Shown here piece by piece: positions 1-8,356 of a stretch of 64,000 nt of DNA. The number at the start of each line of letters is the position of its first letter. Within the stretch, counting starts at the first letter, position 1. Origin of the DNA: Desulfovibrio sp. (GTDB lineage: Bacteria; Desulfobacterota; Desulfovibrionia; Desulfovibrionales; Desulfovibrionaceae); NCBI GenBank assembly GCA_016208105.1, contig JACQYS010000019.1, positions 140,494-204,493 of the forward strand, written 5' to 3'. A model generated the notes under the pieces. It was given only the letters and a program-made list of their open reading frames with translations. It was not told the DNA's origin and ran no database searches. The translations under genes and the position numbers were made by a program.

Positions 1-1546
1 GGGTCTCCCCCATGCCGTACTCGGCCACCATGGCCCGGGCGATGTCCGTGGCCCGCTGCAGGTCGTTGTGAGCGCCCGTGGATATTTCTCCAAAAGCAAG
101 TTCTTCGGCCACACGCCCACCCAGGAGTACGTCGATCTTGCCCAGGAGCTCCGGCTTGGTCATCAGGTAGCGGTCCTCGGTGGGCAACTGCTGGGTGTAG
201 CCTAGGGCGCCCAGGCCGCGCGGTACGATGGATATCTTGTGAACCTTGTCCGCGCCGGGGGTGTAGGCCGCAACCAAAGCGTGCCCGGTCTCGTGGTAGG
301 CCACGATCTTTTTTTCCTTGGGGTTTATCACCCGGTTCTTTTTCTCAAGCCCGGCTATCACCCGGTCCACCGCTTCGTTCAGGTCATCCATGTCCACGGC
401 GGTCTTTCGCCGCCGGGCCGCCAGCAGCGCGGCCTCGTTTATGATGTTGGCCAGGTCGGCTCCGGAAAATCCCGGGGTCTTCTGGGCCACCACTTTGAGG
501 TCCACTTCAGGGGAGAGCTTCACATTCTTGGCGTGCACCAGGAGTATTTCCTCCCGGCCCTTCACATCGGGCTTGTCCACCAGCACCTGGCGGTCGAAGC
601 GCCCGGCCCGCAGAAGCGCGGGATCCAGGGTCTCGGGCCGGTTGGTGGCGGCCATGATCACCACGCCCACCCTCGGGTCGAATCCGTCCATCTCCACCAG
701 CAGCTGGTTCAGGGTCTGTTCGCGTTCGTCGTGGCCGCCCATGACCGCGATGCCCCGGGCCTTGCCGATGGCGTCCAACTCGTCGATGAAAATGATGCAC
801 GGGGCCTTTTCCCGCGCCTGGGTGAAGAGCTCCCGCACGCGCGAGGCTCCCACGCCGACAAAAAGCTCGACGAATTCCGAACCTGAAATGGAAAAGAACG
901 GCACTCCGGCTTCTCCCGCCACGGCCCTGGCCAGAAGAGTCTTGCCCGTGCCCGGAGGGCCTACCAGCAGAACCCCTTTGGGCATGCGCCCGCCCAGAAC
1001 CTGAAACCGTTCGGGCTCCTTGAGGAAGTCGATGATTTCCTTGAGCTCTTCCTTGGCCTCGTCGCACCCGGCCACATCGACGAAGGTGGTGTTGAGTTCG
1101 GATTCGGCCACGATTTTGGCCTTGCTACGCCCCACCCCCAGAAGCTGATCACCGGGATTGAACTTCCGCATGAGCAGGAACCAGATGCCGAAGAAAATGA
1201 GCGCTGGCAGAATCCAGCTCATGATGTCGCGCAGGAAGGTGGATTCGGGCTGTCCGCGAAAGTCCACATTGTACTTGGAGAGCTCCTCCGAAATCTCGGG
1301 GTCCACGCGCAGGGCCACAAAGCGCTGCTCGCTCTCCTGGCCGTCCTTGACGATCTTCATCTTGCCTTGGAGCGAACCCTGCCCGATGGCAACCTCCAGG
1401 ATATGGCCGGCCTTGAGCTCCTTTAAGAAATCGGAATAGGCCAGGGTCTTGGGCCCGTAGGAACGGGCGTAGAAGTCCTGGATGAGGACCAGGCCCCAGA
1501 GTGCCGCGATCACATACCAAAGCGTGAAATGATGTTTCTTTTCCAT
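1..1546 (-). CDS. ftsH: ATP-dependent zinc metalloprotease FtsH (C-terminus cut by window edge)
   Basis: FtsH is a membrane-anchored AAA+ protease that unfolds and degrades membrane and short-lived cytosolic proteins. The reading frame starts at an ATG at 1546 (MEKKHHF...) and runs off the left edge, so about 515 residues are visible; full FtsH proteins are usually 600-700 residues. Two N-terminal hydrophobic segments (about residues 8-25 and 108-126) flank a periplasmic loop. The Walker A motif GPPGTGKT lies at residues 196-203 (bases 938-961). The zinc-binding HETGH is at residues 418-422 (bases 281-295). The order TM-loop-TM-AAA-HEXXH is diagnostic. It is the first of several chaperone and protease genes here. 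Whether the missing C-terminus is intact cannot be seen. Confidence 0.97.
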   Translation of the reverse strand, partial: MEKKHHFTLWYVIAALWGLVLIQDFYARSYGPKTLAYSDFLKELKAGHILEVAIGQGSLQGKMKIVKDGQESEQRFVALRVDPEISEELSKYNVDFRGQPESTFLRDIMSWILPALIFFGIWFLLMRKFNPGDQLLGVGRSKAKIVAESELNTTFVDVAGCDEAKEELKEIIDFLKEPERFQVLGGRMPKGVLLVGPPGTGKTLLARAVAGEAGVPFFSISGSEFVELFVGVGASRVRELFTQAREKAPCIIFIDELDAIGKARGIAVMGGHDEREQTLNQLLVEMDGFDPRVGVVIMAATNRPETLDPALLRAGRFDRQVLVDKPDVKGREEILLVHAKNVKLSPEVDLKVVAQKTPGFSGADLANIINEAALLAARRRKTAVDMDDLNEAVDRVIAGLEKKNRVINPKEKKIVAYHETGHALVAAYTPGADKVHKISIVPRGLGALGYTQQLPTEDRYLMTKPELLGKIDVLLGGRVAEELAFGEISTGAHNDLQRATDIARAMVAEYGMGET

Positions 1547-1740
1547 GAATGGTCCAAAGGTTTGGTCTATTTGGGATTCTTTATTGATACGACCAGGCGG
1601 CGCACTGGTCAAGCGGACGGGCTGAAATCGGTTGGTTTGTTTGCCGATTCTTTAATGGCTGCACTTTTACGCCGGTTGACACCGTGGGAGGAAAAGGGCG
1701 GGGAGGCAGGCACAATTGCCGGCATAACTCAAGAACACCC

Positions 1741-2154
1741 TTAACAGGCTCCATGTTTTGAGAACAAAGGTCTCTTCACAAGTTCAAAGCGAAACCCACA
1801 ACTCGGCAACAGGTTATGCCCAAGATAATATGTATTTGCTGTAGGATATTTTTTGCAAAATGAGAGTCGTTTCGAATAGTCGCGGCATCGTCCGTCTGTA
1901 AGCCAGCTGCAAGAAAAAAGCAGCACACCATTTGGGTCTTCCCCATTCACCGTGAATCGGCAATAGTCTGGGTTCTCCCGGCACAGTTCAGAGAAGTGCC
2001 ATTGGCTGGCAATAAGCCCTCCATCGGCCTGAAGGTACAGATCGCGACAGCAATTGCCGCATTGATTGCAACTGCCGGAGACAATGACTTCCCTTCGCAG
2101 GAGCGTGGAAACGAGAGAACGAAAAGCGCCGAGAACAGCCTCTGGAGTGAACAT
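1741..2154 (-). CDS. YkgJ-type CxxCxxCC cysteine-cluster protein
   Basis: This is a 137-residue protein with the hallmark CNQCGNCC near residue 29, followed by further cysteines in the middle and C-terminal parts. That pattern matches the YkgJ / UPF0153 family, small proteins thought to chelate zinc or an iron-sulfur cluster through the CxxCxxCC motif. The molecular function of the family is unknown. The ATG at 2154 has no strong ribosome-binding site in front, so the true start could be an internal GTG nearer the cysteine motif. It lies alone between ftsH and the htpG terminator, on the same strand as both. Confidence 0.8.
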   Translation of the reverse strand: MFTPEAVLGAFRSLVSTLLRREVIVSGSCNQCGNCCRDLYLQADGGLIASQWHFSELCRENPDYCRFTVNGEDPNGVLLFSCSWLTDGRCRDYSKRLSFCKKYPTANTYYLGHNLLPSCGFRFELVKRPLFSKHGAC

Positions 2155-2300
2155 TGTGTCAGTCTCATTGCAAATGGATTCAGCTTACTGCAGATGGACA
2201 GACCCAGCCTGCCATCCTGAACCACAGTCACAGAAAAACCAACAAGCCAACGCGTTCCAAAGCATTCGTACACGGAGAAACGTCCAGCCTCACCGAGAAG

Positions 2301-2352
2301 AAAAAAAGCCGGGCTTTTTCTCCAACTCTACTCGAAGAAAATAAGCCCGGCC
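2301..2352 (-). terminator. Rho-independent terminator of htpG
   Basis: Reading the minus strand just past the htpG stop, GGCCGGGCTT and AAGCCCGGC form a stem (plus-strand arms 2308-2314 and 2345-2351) with an AT-rich extension and loop. It is followed by a run of seven T residues (plus-strand A-run at 2301-2307). Position, stem strength and T-run are all typical of an intrinsic terminator. Confidence 0.85.
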
Positions 2353-2386
2353 ATAAAAACGGTCAACAGGTACTGGCAACCAGTCT

Positions 2387-4297
2387 TCAATTCCCCTTTT
2401 TCAGTCCCGCATACCAACCGCTGGCCTGCTCCAGAATGGCGTTGATGCGTCCCACCATCTTGTGCGGGTCGGACAGGTAGCCCTCCAGAAGCAGAGCGGA
2501 CTCGTACATCTGCTCCGTTGCCTGGACAATGAACGGATCGGCAGCATCCGCACCATAAATGGCTATGAGGTTGCGGGTGAGCGGGTGGCCAGGGTTCACT
2601 TCCATGATCTTGTCCGGAACTGACTCGTCTTTTTGCATCATGCGCATGATGCGCTGCATCTGCGAGCTCAGCTGGCCGTCGGCCGAAACCAGGCAGGAAG
2701 GACTCGATTTCAGACGCTCGGAACCCCGCACGTCTTTGATGCGCTCGCCGAGCACCTCCTTCATGCGAGCCAGCAGCCCATCGAAGAGCTTGGACTCTTC
2801 CGTTGTAAGGGCCGCGGCTTCAGGTTCCGCGGCGGCCGAATCCTCGAAACCGGCCAAATCCTTGGCTTGGGTCTGCTCAGCGGACTTGAATCCGAATTCC
2901 TTGAAGGTATTCATGGATTCCAGCACGAATTCGTCGATGGGTTCGTACAGGAAGAGAACCTCGAGTCCCTTGCGTTTGAACATCTCCAGATGCGGGTTGA
3001 GTTCCATCGCATCCCGGCTGGCCCCGGATATGTAGTACACCGTCTTTTGCCCGTCCCTGGCCCTGGACACGTAGTCAGAAAGGCTGGTCAGCTTGCCCGG
3101 ACCCTCCAGGGCGGAAGAGTCGAAACGCAGAAGCTCCGCGTAAGCCTCCCGGTTAAGGAAGTCGGAGTAGCCGAGCTTGAAAATCTTGGCGTGCTCCTTC
3201 CATAGGTCGGCGTAGCCGTCCGGGTCGGAGGTGGCTTTCTTGCGCAGGCGGGACAGGATGTCCTTGGTCACCACCTGGGCGATGCGCCTGAGCACAATGT
3301 TCTCCTGCAAGGTTTCGCGGGAGAGGTTCAAGGGCAGATCCTCGGTGTCCACCACGCCCCGGCAGAAGCGGAGGTACTCGGGCAATAGTTCCGTGGCGTC
3401 CTTGGCTATGAGCACTCGGCGCACATACAGGTCCAGGCCTTTCTCCAGCTTCTGGATGCCCAGGAACTCCTCAGATTTTTGCGGCACGAACACCAGGGCC
3501 GAAAACTGAACCGGGGCGTCCACGTTCATGTGGATGGTTTCCATCGGGGCTTCGGGGTCGTGGGTGAGGAAGGAGTAGAACTCCTTGTACTGCTCGGCCG
3601 TCACCGATGATTTCGGCTCGCGCCAGATGGCCGAAACGGTGTTCACCCTCTCCCCGTCCACCAGGATGGGGAATGAGATGAAGTGCGAGTGGCGGTTGAT
3701 GATGTCCTTTATGGCGGCGGGATCGGCGAACTCGGTGGCGTCTTCCTTGAGGTGGATTTCTATGGAAGTACCGCGCGACACTTCCCCCTCGGCCTGGATG
3801 AGTTCGTACCCGCCCAACCCGTCGGAAATCCACACCCAGGCAGGCTCGTCCGCAATCGCGGACTTGGTGGTGAGCACCACTTGCCTGGCGGCCATGAACA
3901 CGGAGTAAAAGCCCACGCCGAAACGCCCGATGATGGAGCTGGCTTTGGAGGCGTCCTCGCCCAGAGCCTTGATGAAGTTCTCGGAGCCGGAATGGGCGAT
4001 GGAGCCGATGTTCTCCACCAGTTCCTTTTCGCTCATGCCGATGCCCGTGTCGGAGATGGTCAGAACCCCGTTTTCCTTGTCGGTGGTGATTCGGATCTCA
4101 AGCGCCAGATCAGCTCCGGACACCTCGGTACCCCGGCTCTGTTCGAAGCGGAGCTTTTCCAGGGCGTCAGATGCGTTGGAGATGAGCTCCCGCAGAAATA
4201 TTTCCCGGTTCGTATAAACGGAATGAGTTATGATATCGAGGAGTTTGACTATATCCGCCTTGAACTGGCGTTTCTTTCCTTTGACGTTCTCAGACAT
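2387..4297 (-). CDS. htpG: Molecular chaperone HtpG (bacterial Hsp90)
   Basis: HtpG is the bacterial Hsp90, an ATP-dependent dimeric cytosolic chaperone that remodels client proteins late in folding. The 636-residue length is normal. The N-terminal GHKL ATPase domain shows the expected motifs: HSVYTNREIFLRELISNASDA near residue 26, DTGIGM near residue 83, and GRFGVGFYS near residue 124. The middle and C-terminal dimerisation domains follow without interruption. A probable ribosome-binding site (AGAGG) sits about 8 bases before the ATG. The FmdB-type zinc-ribbon gene lies 69 bases upstream on the same strand, so the two may share a transcript. A strong terminator follows the stop codon. Confidence 0.98.
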   Translation of the reverse strand: MSENVKGKKRQFKADIVKLLDIITHSVYTNREIFLRELISNASDALEKLRFEQSRGTEVSGADLALEIRITTDKENGVLTISDTGIGMSEKELVENIGSIAHSGSENFIKALGEDASKASSIIGRFGVGFYSVFMAARQVVLTTKSAIADEPAWVWISDGLGGYELIQAEGEVSRGTSIEIHLKEDATEFADPAAIKDIINRHSHFISFPILVDGERVNTVSAIWREPKSSVTAEQYKEFYSFLTHDPEAPMETIHMNVDAPVQFSALVFVPQKSEEFLGIQKLEKGLDLYVRRVLIAKDATELLPEYLRFCRGVVDTEDLPLNLSRETLQENIVLRRIAQVVTKDILSRLRKKATSDPDGYADLWKEHAKIFKLGYSDFLNREAYAELLRFDSSALEGPGKLTSLSDYVSRARDGQKTVYYISGASRDAMELNPHLEMFKRKGLEVLFLYEPIDEFVLESMNTFKEFGFKSAEQTQAKDLAGFEDSAAAEPEAAALTTEESKLFDGLLARMKEVLGERIKDVRGSERLKSSPSCLVSADGQLSSQMQRIMRMMQKDESVPDKIMEVNPGHPLTRNLIAIYGADAADPFIVQATEQMYESALLLEGYLSDPHKMVGRINAILEQASGWYAGLKKGN

Positions 4298-4366
4298 GCT
4301 TCAACCTCTGAATGCTTGCTGTTGTGTGATGATCTCTCCCAGCCGACCGGCCGGGTGCTACGAAGC

Positions 4367-4588
4367 TCAGGAAAACCCGCCGGAACCGCATCCCATGTTG
4401 GTTGGGAATGGACCTGCCGCGGGACTGTCTGCCGTGCCTTTGTCCGACGTTCTCCCGCAAACAGCCGACAGGATACGGGTGGCGCCGCCAGCGCCGCACG
4501 ATGGACACGCGGGAGCTTGGGCCGTGGCACTCACGAGTTCCTCGAAACGCTGCCCGCATGTGCCGCATTGGTATTCGTACAGTGGCAT
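4367..4588 (-). CDS. FmdB-family zinc-ribbon protein
   Basis: This 73-residue protein begins MPLYEYQCGTCGQRFEEL and continues with CPSCG, the paired CxxC zinc ribbon of the FmdB / CxxC_CxxC_SSSS family. The family is widespread and often annotated as a putative regulator, but its role is mostly unknown. A clear AGGAGGA ribosome-binding site precedes the ATG at 4588. It lies directly upstream of htpG on the same strand and diverges from the Hsp20 genes, so a stress-related role is possible, but this is only inference from position. The C-terminus is glycine-rich and low-complexity. Confidence 0.85.
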   Translation of the reverse strand: MPLYEYQCGTCGQRFEELVSATAQAPACPSCGAGGATRILSAVCGRTSDKGTADSPAAGPFPTNMGCGSGGFS

Positions 4589-4732
4589 ACTTTCCTCCTG
4601 CTGGTCGCAATCAACGGCTTAGGATAAGCAGCCGGTCGTTCCTGTCAAGGCAATGCGTGCTCCCGAGTCGCGTTGACTCGCTGGTCCCTTCGGCCTAGAT
4701 GGTGAAAAGATGTAGTTTCCCCAAAATCCGTC

Positions 4733-4760
4733 TTGACCGATTCCAACGCGTGCTTAGTGT
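4733..4760 (+). promoter_or_regulatory. Candidate promoter of the hsp20 pair
   Basis: TTGACC (4733-4738), a 16-base gap and TAGTGT (4755-4760) resemble a housekeeping sigma70 promoter about 35 bases before the hsp20 start. No CIRCE element or convincing sigma32 CCCCAT box was seen in the 205-base divergent region. This was found by eye only. Confidence 0.4.
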
Positions 4761-4793
4761 AAACGTCGAAAAATGATCAAGGAGGGCAACATA

Positions 4794-5210
4794 ATGGTCA
4801 TCGACTTCAGTCCGTTTTTTGGACAACAGACCCCGCTTGACCGGGTCTTCGAGGCCTTCTGGTCACCCACCATGTCCATCTCCCAGCGGCCGTATGCGTA
4901 TCCGCCTGTCAACATTTCAGAGGACCAGGACCGCATCACCGTGCGCTGCGAGATTCCGGGCATGGATATCTCGGAGCTTGACCTGACGCTCACCGAATCC
5001 TCCCTTGTCATCAAGGGGGAACGCCAGGCCGCAAAGGGGAAATATTACCGGCAGGAGAGGCCCACCGGAGCGTTCCAGCGCCTTGTGAACCTCCACTCTC
5101 CCATCGACAGGGAAAAGGTGACAGCCAAGATGAAGGATGGGCTCCTTGAGGTCGTGCTGCCCAAGTCCGAAGCCTCCAAGCCCAAGAAAATCTCCATCGA
5201 TATCGCCTGA
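4794..5210 (+). CDS. Small heat-shock protein, Hsp20/alpha-crystallin family (first copy)
   Basis: Small heat-shock proteins hold unfolding proteins in a refoldable state without ATP. The alpha-crystallin domain spans roughly residues 45-135, with a typical strand pattern (ITVRCEIPGMDISELDLTL, then VKAKMKDGLLEVVLPK-like ending). The alpha-crystallin consensus A-x-x-x-n-G-V-L is present as AKMKDGLLEVVLP. The start was set at the ATG at 4794 (MVIDFSPFF) because AAGGAGGG lies 7 bases before it. An ATG at 4773 overlaps that site and is less likely. The second hsp20 gene follows after 15 bases, so both are probably co-transcribed. N-terminal and C-terminal extensions are short. Confidence 0.93.
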   Translation: MVIDFSPFFGQQTPLDRVFEAFWSPTMSISQRPYAYPPVNISEDQDRITVRCEIPGMDISELDLTLTESSLVIKGERQAAKGKYYRQERPTGAFQRLVNLHSPIDREKVTAKMKDGLLEVVLPKSEASKPKKISIDIA

Positions 5211-5225
5211 TTGCGGAGGAACACC

Positions 5226-5591
5226 ATGAGCAACAACGTAAAGACCGAAGAGAAGGGATTGCCCAGGGTCAAACCCGCCACGGACATTGTGGAAACCGAC
5301 GAGGGGTTCTTCATCTACATGGACATTCCAGGTATTCCCAAGGAATCATTGATAATCGATCTGAACGAGGACGAGATCAAAGTGTCCGGAAGGACAGACT
5401 ACCCCGCGCCTGACGGAGAAAAGCTTATCCACGTGGAGTTCGGCAACGGGGAATACTACCGTGGATTCACCCTGTCGCACATCGTGGACAAGGCCCGCAT
5501 AAAAGCCACGGTTAAAAACGGCGTGCTGGAGCTGCACCTGCCAAAGGCGGAAAAGGCCCAGCCCCGCAAGATTGAAATACAGATGGGCTAA
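5226..5591 (+). CDS. Small heat-shock protein, Hsp20/alpha-crystallin family (second copy)
   Basis: This 121-residue protein is a second alpha-crystallin-domain chaperone. The domain occupies roughly residues 18-115, with IYMDIPGIPKESL at the start and ATVKNGVLELHLPK (the A-x-x-x-n-G-V-L signature) near the end. It starts at the ATG at 5226, preceded by GGAGGA; the upstream TTG at 5211 is not needed. It differs clearly from its neighbour in sequence, so the pair is an old duplication or two sub-families that may co-assemble, as paired Hsp20s do in other bacteria. A strong terminator lies 17 bases after the stop. Confidence 0.93.
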   Translation: MSNNVKTEEKGLPRVKPATDIVETDEGFFIYMDIPGIPKESLIIDLNEDEIKVSGRTDYPAPDGEKLIHVEFGNGEYYRGFTLSHIVDKARIKATVKNGVLELHLPKAEKAQPRKIEIQMG

Positions 5592-5607
5592 CGCCCCCTT
5601 AAACGAG

Positions 5608-5640
5608 ACGGCCGCGTCAGCCAAGGCGCGGCCGTTTTTT
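5608..5640 (+). terminator. Rho-independent terminator of the hsp20 operon
   Basis: ACGGCCGCG (5608-5616) pairs with CGCGGCCGT (5627-5635) around a 10-base loop, followed directly by a run of T residues. This is a strong intrinsic terminator placed right after the second hsp20 gene. Confidence 0.92.
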
Positions 5641-5819
5641 GGAGCTTATGCTTAAAAGCCGCGTTCTCGCTTAGAAAAAGCGAACCTTCCGAAAACGCAT
5701 CCACACCTTCAAAACCGAGGAACGACCGCCCCACCCGCATGGCCCGTATAGGCCGGATCAAGGGGCCTGGAACGCCCTTCTGTCTATTTCTGGTGAAGTG
5801 GCCTTCTTTTGCTTCCGGT

Positions 5820-5848
5820 TTGCATTACCCATGTATTTATCCTATCTT
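5820..5848 (+). promoter_or_regulatory. Candidate sigma70 promoter of folD
   Basis: TTGCAT (5820-5825), a 17-base spacer and TATCTT (5843-5848) form a good sigma70-like promoter about 70 bases before folD. The rest of the 325-base gap between hsp20 and folD holds the hsp20 terminator and no other structure that I recognise. Confidence 0.5.
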
Positions 5849-5916
5849 GCACAAACGGTTCGCTGGATTCCTCCCGCCGGCGAGCTGTAATCAGCTCATT
5901 CCGAGGTTTATTTCGT

Positions 5917-6777
5917 ATGCAGCTCCTCGACGGGAAGGCCACCGCTCTCTCAATAAGGCAGCAGCTCGCTGCTGAGGTCGCACGTCTGGTTCCGATCCAC
6001 GGACGCCCGCCGCATCTGGCGGTGGTTCTGGTGGGCGACGACCCTGCCTCGCAAGTCTATGTTCGCAACAAGGAAAAGGCCTGCGCCGAGGCGGGCATCA
6101 AATCTAGCGCATACCGCGTTGACGCGGACATCACCCAAAAAGCTCTTGATGAGCTCGTTACTTCGCTTTCCGCAGATGACGGGATCGACGGCATCCTCGT
6201 GCAGGCCCCCCTGCCCCGCCACCTTGACCTTTTGGCCGTCCAGGCCCTGGTTGATCCTGCCAAGGATGTGGACGGCTTCCACCCGGTGAATGTAGGCAAA
6301 CTCTGCATCGGGCTGCCAAGCCTCATGCCCTGCACGCCGGCCGGTGTCATGGAGCTCCTCAAGCGCTACGACATCTCCTGTTCCGGAAAGAAGGCCGTGG
6401 TCATCGGGCGTTCCAACATCGTGGGCAAACCCATGGCGCTGCTCCTGGCCAGGTCCGACTCCATGGCCAACGCCACCGTGACCATCTGCCATTCCCGCAC
6501 CCCGGACCTTGCCGGAGAATGCCGCTCGGCCGACATCCTGGTGGCCGCCATCGGCAGGCCCCGTTTCGTCACCCGGGACATGGTCAAGCCCGGGGCCGTG
6601 GTCATCGATGTGGGCATCAACCGCACCGACACGGGCCTGTGCGGCGACGTGGATTTCGAGTCAGTCAAGGATCTGGCGTCCGCGATCACGCCGGTTCCGG
6701 GCGGCATCGGCCCCATGACCATCGCCATGCTGCTCTCCAATACGGTCCAGGCATTTACGTGGCGCATGGCGCGCTAA
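5917..6777 (+). CDS. folD: Bifunctional methylenetetrahydrofolate dehydrogenase / methenyltetrahydrofolate cyclohydrolase
   Basis: FolD interconverts 5,10-methylene-, 5,10-methenyl- and 10-formyl-tetrahydrofolate in the cytosol, supplying one-carbon units for purines and fMet-tRNA. The 286-residue product has the substrate-binding [14 protein letters not shown] near residue 49 (with the catalytic lysine), the QAPLPRHLD motif near residue 98, KDVDGFHP near 120, and the NAD(P)-binding [11 protein letters not shown] near 163. The start was moved from an upstream in-frame ATG at 5809 to the ATG at 5917, which gives the family's usual N-terminus and follows a GAGG sequence. The C-terminal [10 protein letters not shown] is the FolD signature. 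It heads an apparent operon with two PEBP genes. Confidence 0.97.
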   Translation: MQLLDGKATALSIRQQLAAEVARLVPIHGRPPHLAVVLVGDDPASQVYVRNKEKACAEAGIKSSAYRVDADITQKALDELVTSLSADDGIDGILVQAPLPRHLDLLAVQALVDPAKDVDGFHPVNVGKLCIGLPSLMPCTPAGVMELLKRYDISCSGKKAVVIGRSNIVGKPMALLLARSDSMANATVTICHSRTPDLAGECRSADILVAAIGRPRFVTRDMVKPGAVVIDVGINRTDTGLCGDVDFESVKDLASAITPVPGGIGPMTIAMLLSNTVQAFTWRMAR

Positions 6778-6787
6778 GGAGCCGGAC

Positions 6788-7258
6788 ATGAGCGAACCCA
6801 TCACCGTGGCCAGCGACGCTTTTGCCGAAGGGCAGAAGATCCCCGCCGCACACACGTGCGACGGCCAGGACCTCTCTCCGCGTATAATGGTTTTCGACCT
6901 GCCGCCAGGCACCAAGACCTGGGCCATCCTCTGCGACGACCCGGACGCCCCTGGCGGGGACTGGGTGCACTGGCTGGCCTTCAACCTGCCCCCGTCACTC
7001 ACCGAACTGGCCCAGGGAGTTACTCCCGAAGCCTTGGCAAAGCTGGGCGGCGCTACCGGGCGCAACAGCTGGGGCAATTCCCGTTACCAGGGCCCTTGTC
7101 CTCCATCCGGCTCGCATCGCTACTTTTTCAAGGTGTTCGCCCTGGACTGCTCCCTGGAACTGCCCGCTGGCACCTCCAAGGCCGACTTCCTGGCCAAATC
7201 CAAAGGCCACGCTTTAGCGAACGGCATGCTTATGGGACGCTATGAGAGGCAGCGCTAA
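6788..7258 (+). CDS. YbhB/YbcL-family PEBP-like protein (cytoplasmic)
   Basis: This 156-residue protein belongs to the phosphatidylethanolamine-binding protein fold, bacterial YbhB/YbcL (Raf-kinase-inhibitor-like) branch. Visible motifs are CDDPDAPGGDWVHWLAFNLP, the conserved DPDAP anion-binding loop, and GPCPPSGSHRYFFKVFALD. No signal peptide is seen, so it is probably cytoplasmic. The ligand and role are unknown for the family. It starts 10 bases after folD with AAGGAG in front and overlaps the next PEBP gene by 17 bases, so all three are likely one transcript. Confidence 0.92.
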   Translation: MSEPITVASDAFAEGQKIPAAHTCDGQDLSPRIMVFDLPPGTKTWAILCDDPDAPGGDWVHWLAFNLPPSLTELAQGVTPEALAKLGGATGRNSWGNSRYQGPCPPSGSHRYFFKVFALDCSLELPAGTSKADFLAKSKGHALANGMLMGRYERQR

Positions 7259-7778
7259 ACCGCTCTTTTTCGCGGCATTGGCCCTGCTCTTCTGGAGCGG
7301 GGCCTGCGCGGCCGCAACGCTCACGGTCTCGAGCCCTCTGTTCAAGGACGGTGACAAAATGCCGCGCAGCGCCAGCTGCGACGGAGGAGACCACTCCCCT
7401 GCCCTGGCCATTTCCGGCGTTCCCAACCAGGCCAAGACCGTGGCGGTCCTCATGTTTGAGCTGGAAGCCCCCAAGCGCCCATCCGCTCTCTGGATGGCCT
7501 ACAACATCCCGGCGGCGGCCACAGTGACTGTGGCGGAAAACCAGCCCAAGACCCGGCAGATGAAAGGCGAAGGATTGCAGTTGTCGTGCGCCGCCGGGAA
7601 GGTGGGCTACTGCGGCCCATGCCCGCCCCAGGGGGCCACACGCCGCTTCATGATCGAGGTGTTCGCCCTGGACACCTCTCTGGATCTGCCTGAGAACGCC
7701 ACCAAACAGCAGTTTCTGCTGGCAGTCGAAGGCCACATCCTGGCCAAGGGCAAGCTGACGGGCAAGTACAAGAAATAA
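7242..7778 (+). CDS. Exported YbhB/YbcL-family PEBP-like protein with a divergent ligand loop
   Basis: This is a 178-residue paralogue of the preceding gene. It adds an N-terminal signal peptide (MRGSAKPLFFAALALLF..., cleavage likely after ACAA near residue 25), so the product should be periplasmic. The C-terminal GPCPPQGATRRFMIEVFALD motif is kept. The usual DPDAP anion-binding loop reads ELEAP, and the following W-V-H-W is reduced to L-W-M-A, so the ligand pocket looks altered. It overlaps the upstream PEBP gene by 17 bases, suggesting translational coupling and tandem duplication. Its stop codon lies inside a 9-bp perfect AT-rich inverted repeat (7771-7792) that may end the transcript weakly. 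Confidence 0.88.
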   Translation: MRGSAKPLFFAALALLFWSGACAAATLTVSSPLFKDGDKMPRSASCDGGDHSPALAISGVPNQAKTVAVLMFELEAPKRPSALWMAYNIPAAATVTVAENQPKTRQMKGEGLQLSCAAGKVGYCGPCPPQGATRRFMIEVFALDTSLDLPENATKQQFLLAVEGHILAKGKLTGKYKK

Positions 7779-8097
7779 GGTCTCTTATTTCTCTCTCTGC
7801 ATTCATCTCACCGCTCCACGCCTGGCATTCCCTGGCACGATCGGATACCAGCATGGGGCCGGCCCACACCTCTGGCATGACGCGAAGCGGACCCATGCGA
7901 TAACTCGCCGATAACCACTCAGATCCTTTGTGGACCCGTTCGAGTGAGCTTGCTCTCACCGCTTGAGCACGTCTCCAACGGCAACACTGGGCACAGGAGA
8001 AGGCTCACCAGTATCGACCAGCTTCTCAAAGAGGAAAATTCATGAGGGGGCAGGAATCCTGGGAAGGGCGGGTGCCCTTCTGAAGAGGGCAGACAGC
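7779..8097. other. Gene-poor stretch after the PEBP operon
   Basis: No convincing coding region or RNA was recognised here. It contains the right arm of an inverted repeat (AGAAATAAG / CTTATTTCT, 7771-7792) overlapping the upstream stop codon, and a 7-bp hairpin GAAGGGC/GCCCTTC (8063-8080) after the small minus-strand gene at 8098-8241. Open frames crossing this stretch have poor composition and no ribosome-binding sites. Confidence 0.5.
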
Positions 8098-8241
8098 TTA
8101 GGGCAGCAGTCTGAAAACGAAGCGTTCGTAGGCCCTGCACATCCGATGGGCCACCCGGCCGGAGAGGCCGAAGTCTTTCAGACGGCAATACACATGCAGG
8201 GGGTTGAACACGTGATGGAAGGCGTTCCGGAAGCGCGTCAC
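8098..8241 (-). CDS. Small conserved-looking protein, 47 residues
   Basis: A short minus-strand frame starts at a GTG at 8241 with GGAGG eight bases before it and ends at TAA (8100-8098). The product begins (M)TRFRNAFHHVFNPLH and continues VYCRLKDFGLS, then GRVAHRMCRAYERF, ending VFRLLP. It is basic and amphipathic, with two cysteines and no membrane segment. From memory, short Desulfovibrio proteins with an FNPLHVYCRL core exist, but this was not checked. The strong ribosome-binding site and compact composition support a real gene. It diverges from cbiR. Function unknown; a translational regulator or small adaptor is only a guess. Confidence 0.65.
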   Translation of the reverse strand: MTRFRNAFHHVFNPLHVYCRLKDFGLSGRVAHRMCRAYERFVFRLLP

Positions 8242-8356
8242 GAACTAAACCTCCGCCGAAAAACGCTTTCGTCCGAGGCACTTTTTTGCCAAAACCGTCC
8301 AGCGCCGCGAACCGAGTTTTCTCTACCAAATGTAACCTCCCCTAGCAAGTGAAAGA

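Noticed and set aside
4589-4793. CIRCE or sigma32 heat-shock promoter between the zinc-ribbon gene and hsp20
   Set aside because: No TTAGCACTC/GAGTGCTAA repeat and no CTTGAA...CCCCAT pair was found; only a sigma70-like site is visible.
7963-8352. Plus-strand open frame (129 codons) before cbiR
   Set aside because: No ribosome-binding site and no domain; the minus-strand 47-codon frame in the same place has a better start signal.
8242-8356. Cobalamin riboswitch in front of cbiR
   Set aside because: The B12-box and the long structured leader are absent; the gap to the divergent small gene is only 115 bases.
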